Source of the DNA: Capra hircus
Taxonomy: Eukaryota; Chordata; Mammalia; Artiodactyla; Bovidae
Reading direction: 5' to 3'
NCBI RefSeq assembly: GCF_001704415.2
Contig: NC_030808.1
Coordinates: forward strand, 79,142,594-79,206,593
Length of the DNA stretch: 64,000 bases
Shown here: piece after piece, positions 22,321-33,599 of the stretch
Layout: each line of letters starts with the position of its first letter
Numbering within the stretch: position 1 is the stretch's first letter
Notes under the pieces: generated by a model
Databases searched by the model: none
The model's input: only the letters and a program-made list of their open reading frames with translations
Told to the model about the DNA's origin: nothing
Position numbers and translations under genes: made by a program

Positions 22321-22541
22321 GAGGCTTCCTTAATGGCTCAGCAGCAAAGAATCCACCTGCAATGCGGGAGATGCAGGAGACGTGGGTTCAATCCCTGGGT
22401 CAGGAAGATCCCCTGGAGGAGCGCACGGCTATCCACTCCAATATTCTTGGCTGCAGAATTTCACGGACAGAGGAGCCTAGGGGCTACAGTTCATAGGGTC
22501 ACAAAGAATCAGACACAACTGAAGTGACTTAGCATGTACAC
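22321..22541 (+). mobile_element. Bov-tA SINE
   Basis: gcttccttaatggctcagca head, caggaagatcccctggagga, tcacaaagaatcagacacaa. Imperfect direct repeats attatcattaat (22309-22320) and attatcatctaat (22542-22554) flank it. Confidence 0.92.
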
Positions 22542-22659
22542 ATTATCATCTAATAAGCAAATATTTGAATCTCAGAGAAATTTTTTAGTGGTCTGCATGG
22601 AAAAAACAATTTTTTGAGGCAGAAAACAATATTCAAGGGTAGCAATAGGGTGGAGTTTC

Positions 22660-22865
22660 TCCAAAGCTGGATTTCAGGGCTGAGTTACTACTGCTGTGAA
22701 CTTGAGCCAGATTCTTAATCTCTCCTAGCATCTGTTTTCTCATTTGTAAAGTCTATTAATAAATAACTCATGTCATAGAGTCATCATGAGAATTGAGTAA
22801 GACAATATGTAAAGAGCCTGGCACAGTATTTGGTACATTGCAGGTTCTCAAGCCTCATTAGTTCT
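22660..22865 (+). mobile_element. MIR SINE
   Basis: gagttactactgctgtgaac, ttctcatttgtaaagtctat, aaagagcctggcacagtatt. A near full-length forward MIR. Confidence 0.85.
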
Positions 22866-23004
22866 TATCCTCTTCCCTCTCTTTTAGGAAGTTCAACAGA
22901 AAGCCTCCATTCTAGCAACATTACATTTGTTTCTTGCCCTCTTAACTATCCGGATTTTCTTGGGGGGACCGAATTGAGTACCCTAATTTCTGCAGAAAAC
23001 TCAC

Positions 23005-23068
23005 AACATTTAACAGTTTCCTGCTTGCTGTAGGCACTTAATAAAAGCTTATTAGATGAAAGGTTGAA
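23005..23068 (+). mobile_element. L2 3' end fragment
   Basis: gtaggcacttaataaaagct then tattagatgaaagg matches the extreme 3' end of L2-type LINEs. Confidence 0.5.
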
Positions 23069-23214
23069 ATTAACAATCTCCAACAGGGAGCAAATATGAG
23101 GCCTCAGGCCAAGGTCCTTTGTTCTCAGAATTTCAGACACTGTCACCGAAGGATTACGAGAGCCCGCCTATCATGAGCCATTAGTGGATGGATAGAATAT
23201 AAACGTAAGAATTC

Positions 23215-23370
23215 TTTTGATTTGTACAGAGCATCACAGTTTCCAAGGCACTTTCACATCCATCATCCTATTTGATCCACACAACAAACTTTTGAGTTAC
23301 TCAGTTGGTGTTCCTAAAGAGAAGACTTAGTCCCAGAAAAATAGAGCAGCTGCTAGTCCAGGCATAGAAC
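23215..23370 (-). mobile_element. MIR SINE fragment
   Basis: ggcactttcacatccatcat, cctatttgatccacacaaca and later agagaagacttagtcccaga: reverse-strand MIR. Confidence 0.65.
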
Positions 23371-23384
23371 ACAATACTGGTCCC

Positions 23385-23470
23385 AGCCACCATTTTCTGC
23401 ACACATGTTTTGTGCCAGATACTTTATGTAAATTACTTTGTTCAATCCTTAGAAAAATCTTTGATTCTAT
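23385..23470 (-). mobile_element. MIR SINE 5' side, interrupted
   Basis: tgccagatactttatgtaaa and ttgttcaatccttagaaaaa fit the start of a reverse MIR. Matching continuation (aattaaagctcagggagatt) appears at about 24285, beyond the LTR. Confidence 0.5.
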
Positions 23471-23498
23471 TTCTACTAATGTTTTAAAATGACCCCAG

Positions 23499-23628
23499 GG
23501 AGCTCCCTGGGGGTCTAGAGGTTAGGATTTGGTGCTTTCCCTGTCATGGCCTGGGTTCAATCCCTGGTTGGGGAACTGAGATCATCCAAGCCGAGTGATA
23601 AAATAAATATATAAAATTTGTTTTTTTT
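23499..23628 (+). mobile_element. CHR-type SINE
   Basis: agctccctgggggtctagag, ttaggatttggtgctttccc, ttcaatccctggttggggaa, ctgagatcatccaagccgag, then an A-rich tail. Similar bases flank it (aaatgacccca and aaaggcccca), a likely target-site duplication. Confidence 0.85.
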
Positions 23629-23943
23629 TAAAGGCCCCAAAATGTGGTGGCATAAAATAACAAGTTTATAATGAGCGTATATTCTGGGGGTCAGGAACTC
23701 AGAAGGCTCACAAAAAGAGTAACTTGTTTCTGCTCCATGACGTCTGAGACCTCATCCAGGAGATACCAAGGCTGGCAGGCTTGGCAGCTAAGGGATGGGA
23801 TGATCTGGAGGCCATACAAATTGCATGTCTGACAGTTGCTACTCTGTCCACTGGGATGGGAACACCTACATGTGGCCTCTCTCTCCGTGGCCTTGGTTTC
23901 TATACATCATGGTGGCCTTGGGATAATTGAATTTCTTATTGAA

Positions 23944-24001
23944 ATTCAACTGAAATTGAATTTCTTTCTGATATTCAACTGAAATTGAATTTCTTTCTAA
24001 T
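23944..24001 (+). repeat. 29-bp tandem repeat, two copies
   Basis: Two 29-base units each containing attcaactgaaattgaattt; they differ only at the end (gat versus aat). Inside the LTR. Confidence 0.9.
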
Positions 24002-24264
24002 TCCTTCTTCATGGAGGCTCAGTGCTCTAAAAGTCAGTGTTCTAGGAAAAAAAGATGGAAGTTGAGTCACCTTTTATGACCTGGCTCTGAAGTCAGATTA
24101 TATTCCTTTTGCTTCACTCTATTGGTTGGTTATAAGCAAGTCACTAATCCACTTGTATTCAGGGAGATAGACATAGATCCCACTCTAAATGGAAAGAGAG
24201 CTCAGATGGGATGGCAGATGTTGCTGTGACCATCTTTGGAAAATACAACCTGCCATCCTCCTAA

Positions 24265-24385
24265 AAAAGTTAAAGTATAAGAAAATTAAAGCTCAGGGAG
24301 ATTGAGAGACCTGTTCAAACTCTCTTATACTGAAGTAGCATCTCACCCAGAAGTTAGGATTTCAAAATCAGTGAATAAGGTAAAC
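24265..24385 (-). mobile_element. MIR SINE 3' side, continuation
   Basis: aattaaagctcagggagatt, gagagacctgttcaaactct and agaagttaggatttcaaaat follow the MIR reverse order and probably pair with the piece at 23385-23470. Confidence 0.5.
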
Positions 24386-24443
24386 ATTGCTCATTGTCAA
24401 AATTATGTTGAAAATTCTTTAATTTGCCAGTAAAATACAGTGT

Positions 24444-24662
24444 ATGGGTTTCCCAAATGACTCAGTGTTGAAGAACCCACTTGCCAAACAGGAGCTGTGG
24501 GCTCAATCCCTGGGTTGGGAAGATCCCCTGAAGCAGGAAATGGCAACCCACTCCAGTATTTTTGCCTGAGAAATCCTGTGGACAGAGAAGCTTGGCAGAC
24601 TACAGTCCATGGGGTCACGAAAGAGTTGAACATGACTTAGCGACTAAACAGCAACAACAAAG
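24444..24662 (+). mobile_element. Bov-tA SINE
   Basis: tttcccaaatgactcagtgt head, ggctcaatccctgggttggg, ccactccagtatttttgcct, ttagcgactaaacagcaaca tail. tacagtgt at 24436-24443 and 24663-24670 is a target-site duplication. Confidence 0.93.
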
Positions 24663-24834
24663 TACAGTGTCTGTGGTTTTGCATAAGCAACAGATTCTAG
24701 TGTCTTCTCATGCTTGCTGAGATACATCACTAGCTTAGCGAAATGATGGGCAGAATTATTTGCATGCTTTCAATTTTTCAGAGTGCTAATATTTAAATTA
24801 GCATAGATTTGATGCATTTAAAGGGTAGATCCAA

Positions 24835-24900
24835 AATTCACTCAAGTCAGTCTGACTGCAAAGCCCAAGCTCTTTCTACACTGTTGCCTAGAAACCAACT
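24835..24900 (-). mobile_element. Possible MIR fragment
   Basis: agtcagtctgactgcaaagc followed by ccaagctctttctacactgt matches the reverse-strand end of MIR. Confidence 0.5.
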
Positions 24901-25198
24901 CTGGGAGATGGGGAAAAGGATGAGCGTTTCAGTCCCACCTAGGTTGACATAGACGCAGGTCACCAGAATTGGGCCTCACTTGTAACGTGGATGTAATATG
25001 CAAGCTCGGTCAGTGGCTTAACTCTGTGTATCTAAACTTTGTCCATGTTACAGGTGCAGATATTTTTGAGTGCCTGAATAGTCCCACCCTCCCTGCTCAT
25101 AATCTTTTCCTTCCAGGTCTTCATAGATAAGGAGGAAGAGGAGTTGAGATTTGAAAATGAGTAAAATGTCAGCTGGTAAGGATAATGTTAACTGGTGA

Positions 25199-25408
25199 GG
25201 GCTTCCCTGGTGGCTCAGACGGTAAAGCGTCTGTCTGCAATTCAGGAGACCTGGGTTCAATCCCTGGTTGGGAAGATCCCCTGGAGAAGGAAATGGCAGC
25301 CCACTCCAGTATTCTTGCCTTGAAAATCCCATGGATGGCAGAGCGTGGTAGGCTACTGTCCATGGGGTTGCAAAGAGTCGGACACGACTGAGCAACTTCA
25401 CTTCTTCA
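25199..25408 (+). mobile_element. Bov-tA SINE, well preserved
   Basis: ggcttccctggtggctcaga, ttcaatccctggttgggaag, atcccctggagaaggaaatg, gcaaagagtcggacacgact. Little divergence, so relatively young. No clear target-site duplication. Confidence 0.95.
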
Positions 25409-25409
25409 C

Positions 25410-26055
25410 TGAGGGATTAGTGAGATACACGGTGCTATTCTGCTTGGGAAGGAACACTGAGGGAATTCTATAATTCCCACCCAGAGACTTGATCTAGAGA
25501 TAGTGATACAGAAAAAGTAATCTGATCAGTTTTGCAATTTAGCAGTAACACTGGAGGCAGTATGGAGAAGAACTGTAAGGGAGGGTGGTGCTTAAGTCAG
25601 AAGACTGGCTAGGATATTACTGCTGCAGGAGAAGCAACTGCCGACCTCTGGTTAACGTCAGAGTGTCTGAGCATGGAAATTTAGTCTTTGCACATGATTT
25701 TTACAACAGGTTTGGTACCAATATTTATGGAACTAGGCAGGCCTCCAGGGCTAATGGATCAAATGGCCACTAAATACATGACTCAGACAGTTCTGCTCAA
25801 AGAAGTCTCCACCTCTAGGGCCTCAGTGTCTGAAGTCTCCCATTTGAAATATTTCTTTTAGATCTCATGGACTTAGAGCTGGATTAACTATAATCCTTGT
25901 TTCATGTATGGCACTATTGTACTTACTTATTTAGTTAATCTAATGTATTAAGCGTTTTTAAATGACCCTTCACGTGTGAGAGCTAGGAATTTGACAGTGG
26001 CTTGACCACATCTTTTCCCGTGATCTTCCCCTGCTCAACCCCTGGCACTCTCCTC
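25410..26055. other. No recognised feature
   Basis: No repeat or gene recognised. Confidence 0.45.
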
Positions 26056-26057
26056 CC

Positions 26058-26575
26058 AGGGTAACGACGGTTATGCATCTTGTATTCATTGTTGCTGTGA
26101 TTTCATGTTTAAATAGTTTTGTCTCATCTATAGGTATTCCTTTAAAAAGTATATTTTATTAATATTGTTCTTAATATTACAAAAAGAATATCATGCACAA
26201 ATAGTTTTGATATTCTTACTGTTTAATTAATATTCTATTTTGGAGACATCCATGTTGTTGCTTCTTGTTGTATTCATTTAATTTGAATATGCTGTAGCTT
26301 ATTCATGATTCCCTATTGACAGGAAATTTTTTTGTTAATTTGCATAATAGTGCGATGAACATTCTTACTCAAATTTTCTGGTATATATGCGAGATTTCCC
26401 TTAAGCATAATCATAGGAACAGAATTGTTAGTTATAGAGGCCATAAATTTCAATTTTATGAGATAATATCAAACTGTTTTTCCAAGTGGTTTTACAGATT
26501 TCCAGTTCCAGCCATGACTAATCTCACCAAAAACAAATGTGAAAGTTGGTCACAAAATCACACCATTTGAAAATA
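26058..26575 (-). mobile_element. Old L1 fragment (3' region)
   Basis: ggagacatccatgttgttgc, gcgatgaacattcttactca, ataggaacagaattgttagt, atcaaactgtttttccaagt: reverse-strand order of an L1M 3' region. Confidence 0.65.
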
Positions 26576-26689
26576 ATGGTAATTTTATTTTCTTCTTTTC
26601 AATTGTTAAGCATTGAATTTCCTTTTCTTATTGTAATAGCAATATTTAGCTGAATGGTAAATTATGCTTACAGATTTTCTAATGTTCAG

Positions 26690-26890
26690 ACAGTCCTGCA
26701 TACCTGAGGGAAGCCCAGTGTGGTATACGATAATTTTAATGCACTATTAGATCTGATTTACTAAAATTTTTTTGAATATTTTTACATTTATAGCAATAAG
26801 TGACATAGTTATACTATTATCCTTACTGCTCTTTGCTGGTTTTGGTATAAAAATTATGACCCTCATAGTATCTGATAGTATTATATTAAC
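26690..26890 (-). mobile_element. Old L1 ORF2 fragment
   Basis: ttgctggttttggtataaaa then attatgaccctcat, with gatctgatttactaaaattt upstream, follow the reverse strand of L1 ORF2. Strongly diverged. Confidence 0.5.
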
Positions 26891-26894
26891 ACAA

Positions 26895-27435
26895 GTTTAT
26901 TATTAACACTTGCCTGTTTAATCATTTTATGTTCTTTTTATTTTTTGCATATATGTTGCTTTAGAATGTATGTAGTGAATAGCAAACAAATAGATTTTGT
27001 TTTTTTAATTTGGAAAGTTAGTTCATTTTCATCTCTAGTAGTTATTCGCATATTAGGACTTTCTTCTACTTTATTAGTTTATTATTTCAATTTGTCACAA
27101 TTTGTATTTTTTGATTACGATTTTAACGTTGTCTATGTTTTCTCTCACATTAGATAAGGACATTCATATATTCTGATGTCCCTTGGTCTTCCCTTACTCT
27201 ATTATACTGAGTTCATCTAGACTTTTCATGCTTGGTTTCTATGGACCTGCTTTTGTTTTCTTTTTTCTTTGGCCTTAGTTATTTTTGAAGACAACCACAG
27301 ACTTTACAAAGACCTTTTATCACCCTTTCTTCACACATTTCTTCCATCATCCCTTAAATTGCTTTCTATCTATGTAAGTACATCATTAAAAGATATTTTA
27401 CATATTGGTCTTGATGTGGCAAATACCCTGAGACT
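26895..27435. other. AT-rich, probable decayed L1 sequence
   Basis: Lies between two L1-like stretches on the same strand. I cannot align it convincingly. Confidence 0.35.
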
Positions 27436-27439
27436 CTGT

Positions 27440-28500
27440 GTGTCTTAAGAGCATTGTTGTCATTAATATTTGACTGAAGGTTTAGCTAGGTATGAAATTC
27501 TATAGTTTCATCCTTACATATGCCTGAAAACCCTGATATCAATATTATTCTTGTTCTTTTGTAAGGGATCTTCTTTCTTTCTATTGGAAGTTTTTTGGTT
27601 TTTGTGTTACAATTTTACCTTATCTTTGATAGTCTTGTATTTTAACATAACATGTCTAGAAGTGTGATTTTCCTTATCACTCCTCTCTGCTATCTATGCT
27701 GCTAAGTCACTTCAATCATATCCGACTCTGTGCGACCCCATAGATGGCAGCCCACCAGGCTCCCCCATCCCTGGGATTCTCCAGGCAAGAACACTGGAGT
27801 GGGTTGCCATTTCCTTCTCCAATGCATGCAAGTGAAAAGTGAAAGTGAAGTCGCTCAGTCGTGTCCGACTCCTAGTGACCCCATGGACTGCAGCCCACCA
27901 GGCTCCTCCGTCCATGGGATTTTCCAGGCAAGAGTACTGGAGTGGGGTGCCATTGCCTTCTCTGCTATCTATGGTTCCTGTCAATCTGAGGCTTTTCATC
28001 ATTCATTAATTCTGGGGGGATTATCTCCATTATCCCTTTAAACATTTCCTCTTCTCCATTTGGATCTATTTTTTCTTTTTCCTTTTTTCTTCCTGGGACT
28101 TTATATATCGTAAATATTTTCCATTTTTAAAATAATTTCCTGCTAAGGAGAAGTCCTCAATCTGATCTCCCAGTTTACTAATTCATTCCTCAGGTGAATT
28201 TATTCTACTAATTATCATTGTGCTCATTATCTCAACTATTATATATTCATATTCAACATTTCTACTTGATTCCTCCTATGGTTTTTGTTTTCTTTGTGTA
28301 TTGCTAGAATCATTTCTTACTTTGTAAATATAAAAAAATTAAATTCTCAAAAATATATGTAAGTTCTTGGTCTGTCAGTTATAACACTTCTGGTTCCTAT
28401 GGAATTTGTAACTCAGTTTGGTTTTTTAATTTTGTGAATATTAGTACTTTTCTTATTTCCCATGAGCTTTCATTCCTCTGGGGTTATGGGCTACTTGGCT
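27440..28500 (-). mobile_element. Old L1M/HAL1-like fragment, split by a Bov-A2
   Basis: Typical words in order: ggtttagctaggtatgaaat, aacatgtctagaagtgtgat, then after the SINE ctccattatccctttaaaca, cccagtttactaattcattc, catttctacttgattcctcc. Reverse orientation. Confidence 0.6.
27700..27958 (-). mobile_element. Bov-A2 dimeric SINE, young
   Basis: Two reverse Bov-A units with the linker tgcaagtgaaaagtgaaagt between them. Perfect 15-bp direct repeats tctctgctatctatg at 27685-27699 and 27959-27973. Low divergence from what I know of the family. Confidence 0.96.
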
Positions 28501-28551
28501 CAGCAGTTCTGATGGTGAAAGAGATAAAGGCCAGACCTTCCTATGTGTCAG

Positions 28552-28770
28552 TGTGTGTGTTAAGAGTCAGTCGTGTCTGACTCTTTGTGAGCCCATGGAC
28601 TGTAGCCCACCAGGCTCCTCTGTCGTAAGCTTCTCCAGGCAAGCATATTGGAGTAGGTTGCGACGCCCTCCTCCAGGGGACCTTCCCTACCCAGGGATCA
28701 AACTCACATCTCCTGCGGCTCCTGTATTGCAGGCAAATTCTTTAGCGCTGAGCCACCAGGGAAGCCCCTC
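28552..28770 (-). mobile_element. Bov-tA SINE
   Basis: agagtcagtcgtgtctgact, acccagggatcaaactcaca, gagccaccagggaagcccc. tgtgtcag at 28544-28551 and 28771-28778 is the target-site duplication. It carries a small internal insertion near ggctcctgtattgcagg. Confidence 0.94.
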
Positions 28771-28789
28771 TGTGTCAGCAGCAATGGGT

Positions 28790-29450
28790 TAAAAATTGGG
28801 GCTGAGGACAGAGGATAAACCCAGAAGTGGAGCATTCCAGGAATCAGAAAATCAAAGCTAATCACTCATCACCATACCAAATAGCTCTTTAGATGTATTA
28901 TTCTTTATTTCAGGGAAAATTAGTCTCTAGGAGACTATAATCCACCAACCTTGCACTCCCCTGCTTTACACCGGAGGCACACTTGCTCAAAAACTCTAAG
29001 CTCCAGTCCTTATCTGTTCCAAAGCAGTAAGGGAGGGGAGGTAGTCGGGAAGAAGATCCTAAGAAGGGATGGTTGCTTTCTTGTCTTATTCTGAAACAGC
29101 AGCGTAGGTATCCTATCATAGGTAAAGCCCATTTCAGACACATGTATATGCCAAATAAAAAGAGCTTCTGCATCTCCAGGGAGTTCTTACAGCTTTCCTT
29201 GCAATTTAAAGTTTTTCCTCTGTAGTTCCTCAGAGTGGATCTCAAGGGAAGGAGCCAATAGTTCAGGCTAGCTCAGCATCTTCTTAGAAACCTCTCTTGA
29301 CTTCTCAAAGGCTATGCACTCTTCTTCCCACTCTGCCTTTCTTTAACACCTGGGTGTCCCAGGCAACAGTCGGCTGAGTACTGGTGTGAGTGGGTGCACT
29401 GGGTCAGTGCATCCACTCGGACTGAAAGCAGGGGCAGCACGCAGGAGAAG
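28790..29450. other. No recognised feature
   Basis: A 111-codon minus-strand frame (28910-29245) is open here but matches nothing I know. Confidence 0.45.
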
Positions 29451-29454
29451 CCGG

Positions 29455-29640
29455 GGCTCGGCTCATGCTCTTATTCAGTCGTTGACTTGCTGTGGACTTC
29501 CGCAAGTCATTTAACTTCCCTGAGCCTCAGTGTCCTGTTCTGAAACGTGAAGTTAATAATAAAACTGACCTCACCAGGCTGGCTACAAGATTCAAGTGAG
29601 AAATTGGATGCTAAAGGGCTTTATAAACTGATTTTATTGA
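29455..29640 (+). mobile_element. MIR SINE
   Basis: cttccgcaagtcatttaact, tccctgagcctcagtgtcct, gggctttataaactg. Forward MIR order. Confidence 0.8.
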
Positions 29641-29644
29641 TCAT

Positions 29645-30285
29645 CTGGAGGAAGGGAAAGGAGTCTAAGGCTGGGCGAAAATTCACTTGCACAGCCTCAA
29701 AATTTTACTGTGTTGGCCCTGCTAAAAAAGCCTGATGCAACTGAACATTCTCTTATTATAGAAAATGACGAATCTGTGTTTGATGCCAGAGTTGTCACAT
29801 TCTTCCAAGAGTGCAGACTTTTATGGGCCCCTGGAAGCTCTGCCGGGGACTATTTCTGAGGACGGGAACATTGTGCCTTGTTGGCAAGGTTTGTTAAACC
29901 AAGGCCACTTGTGGTCATTGAAGAATCTGGGTCTGCCTTCACTATGGTAGGGGTGCTGCATTAGATCCTGTCCTTTGATGTTTACAGATTTGGATACACA
30001 GCTTCTGCTGAACTTGGTGTCCTTAGCGTCCTTGTTTGGGGAGGGTCTCTTTCCAGGCTAGTTAGGGGAGTGAGAAGTGGGAGAACAGGATGGAGCAGGT
30101 CCAAATCAGAGACAAGTGGCAGAGGTAGAAGTGAAAAAGAATAATGTGTTCTCTCTGGGAATTTATACAAGGACAAAGCTAATGAGACTTTGTTTTCAAT
30201 TACTTAAAATGTAGTCTGTCATTGAAAAGATGATGTAATGACTTTAAAACAGAAAACAAGCCAGAATCCTACAACATATTTAACT
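29645..30285. other. No recognised feature
   Basis: Nothing recognised. Confidence 0.45.
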
Positions 30286-30289
30286 ACTT

Positions 30290-30865
30290 TTATTTTTGCA
30301 CATTCTTGTCTATTTCTCATCGTCATCATGTATGCGTATTACACATTTTATCTTATGGCCTGATTTTTTAAAAATTGTATAATGTGAATTTTTCTTTTCA
30401 AGTTTGTATTTTAACCACTATATAATATAATTTTGATACTGTTTTATAATTAATGAAGTCATTTTCCTACTCTGGCGCATTCGGCTTCTCTTCAATTTTT
30501 GTGTGTGTTGTTTATTTGTTTGCGTTTTCACTATTATAGTGAATGCTGCTACAGACGTTTGCACACTTCGCTTTTTGTTGTTGTTGAATTGCTACCTTTG
30601 CAAAAATTCTGAAATTCCTATGAATGGGATGACTGGGGAAATATGCTTGGGATCTTCATAGTTCTCATATACTACTTAAAAAGTGTTAATTTGAAGTATT
30701 ACTAGCCAATTTAACCACAGCTCTTTCAAGCATTAATTATTTGCTTAGACCTTTTTCCTATTTTAATATATCAAAAACAGTGCTTCAAATTTGTTTTCAT
30801 CTGCACTTCTCTGTTTAAGAGCAAAGTTTAATGTTTTTCATGCGTTTTTGCTTTTGTCTAGATCA
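30290..30865 (-). mobile_element. Possible very old L1 fragment
   Basis: gtgaatgctgctacagacgt, gaaattcctatgaatgggat, tttgttttcatctgcacttc resemble the reverse strand of an old L1 3' region. Very diverged. Confidence 0.4.
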
Positions 30866-30869
30866 TATT

Positions 30870-31130
30870 ATTAAAATTAAAAGTAAGCTACCATAAGTTT
30901 TGAGAATTTTTTAAAAACTCTCCCCACGTGTTCCCCAAAATATTTATTAAGGAATTTAACTTTCCAAATTAATCAGATATAATTAATCAAAGAGCAGTGT
31001 CAAACTAATTTGTTTTTTCTTTAGTTGGTTAAGTGTCTTTCATGTGTAATTCAAGTTCTGTTAGGAATGTTTTAAAGGATCTTAAAAATAAGACATGGCT
31101 ATTAACTCCCCAAAGTTTACATTCCAGTAC
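30870..31130. other. No recognised feature
   Basis: AT-rich; nothing recognised. Confidence 0.4.
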
Positions 31131-31134
31131 AGTT

Positions 31135-31335
31135 ATTACCATATGACTGATCGGGATTAAAAAATTGTTCAGTGTTATAAGAAGAGAACAGAACAAGAGT
31201 TATGTGGAAAGAATGGGGAAATTATTTCTGACTTTAGAGGTGGAGTATGAGGAGTCAGAGAAGGCTTCTTGGAGGAAATTGCATCTGAGTTGAATGAAAA
31301 GGGTCTCTGAGATAGGGACCTGTTTTAGGGCAGTG
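31135..31335 (-). mobile_element. L2-like fragment
   Basis: gagaaggcttcttggaggaa and ttgcatctgagttgaatgaa are typical of the L2 reverse strand. Confidence 0.55.
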
Positions 31336-31389
31336 GGGGAAGTGTGTTGGTGAGAATGTTTTACTCATTTTACACGGGGAGCTTCTGAG

Positions 31390-31498
31390 ATTGTTTTCTT
31401 AATATTTTAATTGTATTGATTACAGTTGATTTACAATGTTGTATTAATTTCAGGAGTAGAGCAAAGTGACTCAGTTATACATATACATATATTCATTC
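31390..31498 (-). mobile_element. Artiodactyl L1 3' fragment
   Basis: cagttgatttacaatgttgt, gcaaagtgactcagttatac, then it breaks into the TA/TG microsatellite. Confidence 0.75.
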
Positions 31499-31543
31499 TT
31501 TATATATATGTGTGTGTATGTGTATATATATATATATATATCT
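31499..31543 (+). repeat. TA/TG microsatellite
   Basis: Mixed (TA)n and (TG)n run grown from the L1 3' region's atatatatac-type stretch. Confidence 0.9.
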
Positions 31544-31549
31544 CCATTC

Positions 31550-33345
31550 TTTGAGTCTTCTAAGGCATAGCTACTCTCCTTCTTGTGGGAAAATGGAGCC
31601 AGGCAGGGATGACCAATCCATGGCCAGCAGGTCACATGAAAGGGACAGGTTTCCCTGTAAGTTTCATTAAAAAAAAAAAAAAAGAAGAAGACAAAAATTG
31701 ACCAGTTTCAACTGTCTCCACAATAGTAAAATTATATTATGTATTTTGAAAGGCCTGAAATTTACAGTGAGGCTCAGTGCTTCCCAGTCCCTTCCAAGAC
31801 ATGGTACACAAAGAAACTGATAGTATTTCTTTGTTATTCTGGAGTAAACATACCCACATGTTATTGGGGACAACTAGCTCAGAGTCCTGGCTATTCCTGG
31901 TCCTACTAATTGTCCAAAATGCTGAAAGGATAAATTTCTGGGCACTTTGGAACCCACTGGGTAAACATCATATGGGAATTCTACTAGTAGATAAAATGAT
32001 TAGTAGAAACAGTTACTGGACATTTATTCTGCATGATAAATAATCAGTGAATTGGGCACTGAGATTGGTAAAGAATAAAAAGAAATTATTATAGTCCTTA
32101 ATTGCTATGAGTTTGGCCAGGTGATTTGCCATGGGATAAAGAAATTTCTAGTATCACATACAAAGTAACATAATTGCACCCTGAACTTTTTACCATTCAG
32201 CGTGATTGGATACGATTCTTTTTGTTATTTTCTAAAGAGCAAGCCTTCGCTAGCACTCTTTTTGTTACCCAACACATTGTCTCAACAATTTATTAGAAAA
32301 GAAGTGGTTTCAAAGGTATCCTTAAGGAGATTCTAGTCTACTCATCTTCCCAGTGAAAGAGTACAGTCTATAATTTTCCTGATAAGTCACTGGCACTGAG
32401 TTCAAAGTTTGAAAATCAACCCAAGAGACAAGAAACTTACCTAAAGAATATATTACAAAGCTGGCTGATGAGAATTAATATTTTGCATTTATATAGTGGT
32501 CTTGTTAGTTCAAAACTTAATCATATCCCAAAAGGTAGAAAGGTAGTAGACAGATTTCTTGAGATCGTCATTCAAAAAAAGAGCACTTCAGTCTAGTTAT
32601 TTGTTTACTTAATTAAACCCTGTCTTGCTCTAGAAGTTGTTTCAACTAGACCGAGTATATTGGCCATTCAAGGATTCAATATTTTAAAGTTTAAAGGTTA
32701 GAAAATGATTTAAAAGACAGTCTTTGCATAATAGAAAAAAAGTGTATTTGCAAGAATATGTTTTAAAAAGTTACACAATTAGGTGAAATGCTCTTGTGGA
32801 AAAATTCCTGAAAACCTTTGGTATACCACCATGCTTATTATTATATTAGAAATTCTAGCAGCTGTGCTTTTCTTCTAAATTAAGAAAATTAAGCAATATC
32901 ATGAGCTAATGCCACATCAAAGTGGCATATTTCAACACTTCAATGTCATGTGTTGCCAGAGTTGAGTTTTCCAAGAGCCCTGGCTCACTCCACTCTTCTT
33001 GGAGGCAGATGTTGGAGTGGTCACTCCAGGCCAGGGAAGTCAGCATTTCTTGCTTCTCCTTCCAAATTGTGGTGAGATTGTGGTGGATTCACTTTATCCC
33101 ACCTCAGTTTCTCGGGTGAGGTCCTGTGCCATGTAAAGAGGTTGTGGTCAAATGGAAATATCTGAAAGGTTGCCACATGGAAGAGGGATTTAGCCCATTC
33201 TGCACGGTCCCAGAGGAGGGAACTGGGACCAACAAGATGGTAACTGCTTCAGAGAGATGGATTTGGATTCTACGCAAAGATGGAGTGTAAGGGGAAAAAA
33301 AGAAAAACAAAGAGGACTCCTTAACATTCCTTCTTACTAAGACAA
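31550..33345. other. No recognised feature
   Basis: About 1.8 kb, AT-rich, one of the longest stretches here without a recognised repeat. An A-run with GAA repeats lies at 31669-31689. Weak MIR-like wording (tttgcatttatatagtggtc) occurs near 32482. Confidence 0.45.
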
Positions 33346-33354
33346 ACACCTCAA

Positions 33355-33500
33355 CTAAGCTCTTTAATTCTTTCAACAACTCAACAGGTTAAATGTTATT
33401 GATTCTTACAGACTAGGAAACTGATACTCAAGAGAAAAGAAAGGCACTTGGCTAAGGGCACATCAAGACTGAGGGGAGCCAGAACTGAGACCCAGATCAC
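33355..33500 (-). mobile_element. MIR SINE fragment
   Basis: cttacagactaggaaactga, cacttggctaagggcacatc, ccagaactgagacccagatc: reverse-strand MIR. Confidence 0.7.
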
Positions 33501-33599
33501 ATCGAAATTCAAACATGACCCACTGTATGGAATCAGCTCATGGAATTAACCACTGAGTTATGCTACCTTAAAAAGGGAAGTAGGGGGAAAAATATCAAA

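Larger units (their letters stand above)
23472..24262 (+). mobile_element. MLT1-like MaLR LTR, split by a CHR SINE
   Basis: Joining the flanks of the CHR insert gives aaaatgaccccaaaatgtgg, then tggcataaaataacaagttt, ctgggggtcaggaactcaga, ctattggttggttataagca, aagtcactaatccac, ccatctttggaaaatacaac. This is the order of an old MaLR-type LTR. No internal genes. It holds a 29-bp tandem repeat. Confidence 0.6.

Noticed and set aside
28910..29245. 111-codon minus-strand frame
   Set aside because: No similarity I recognise and no exon signals; treated as chance.
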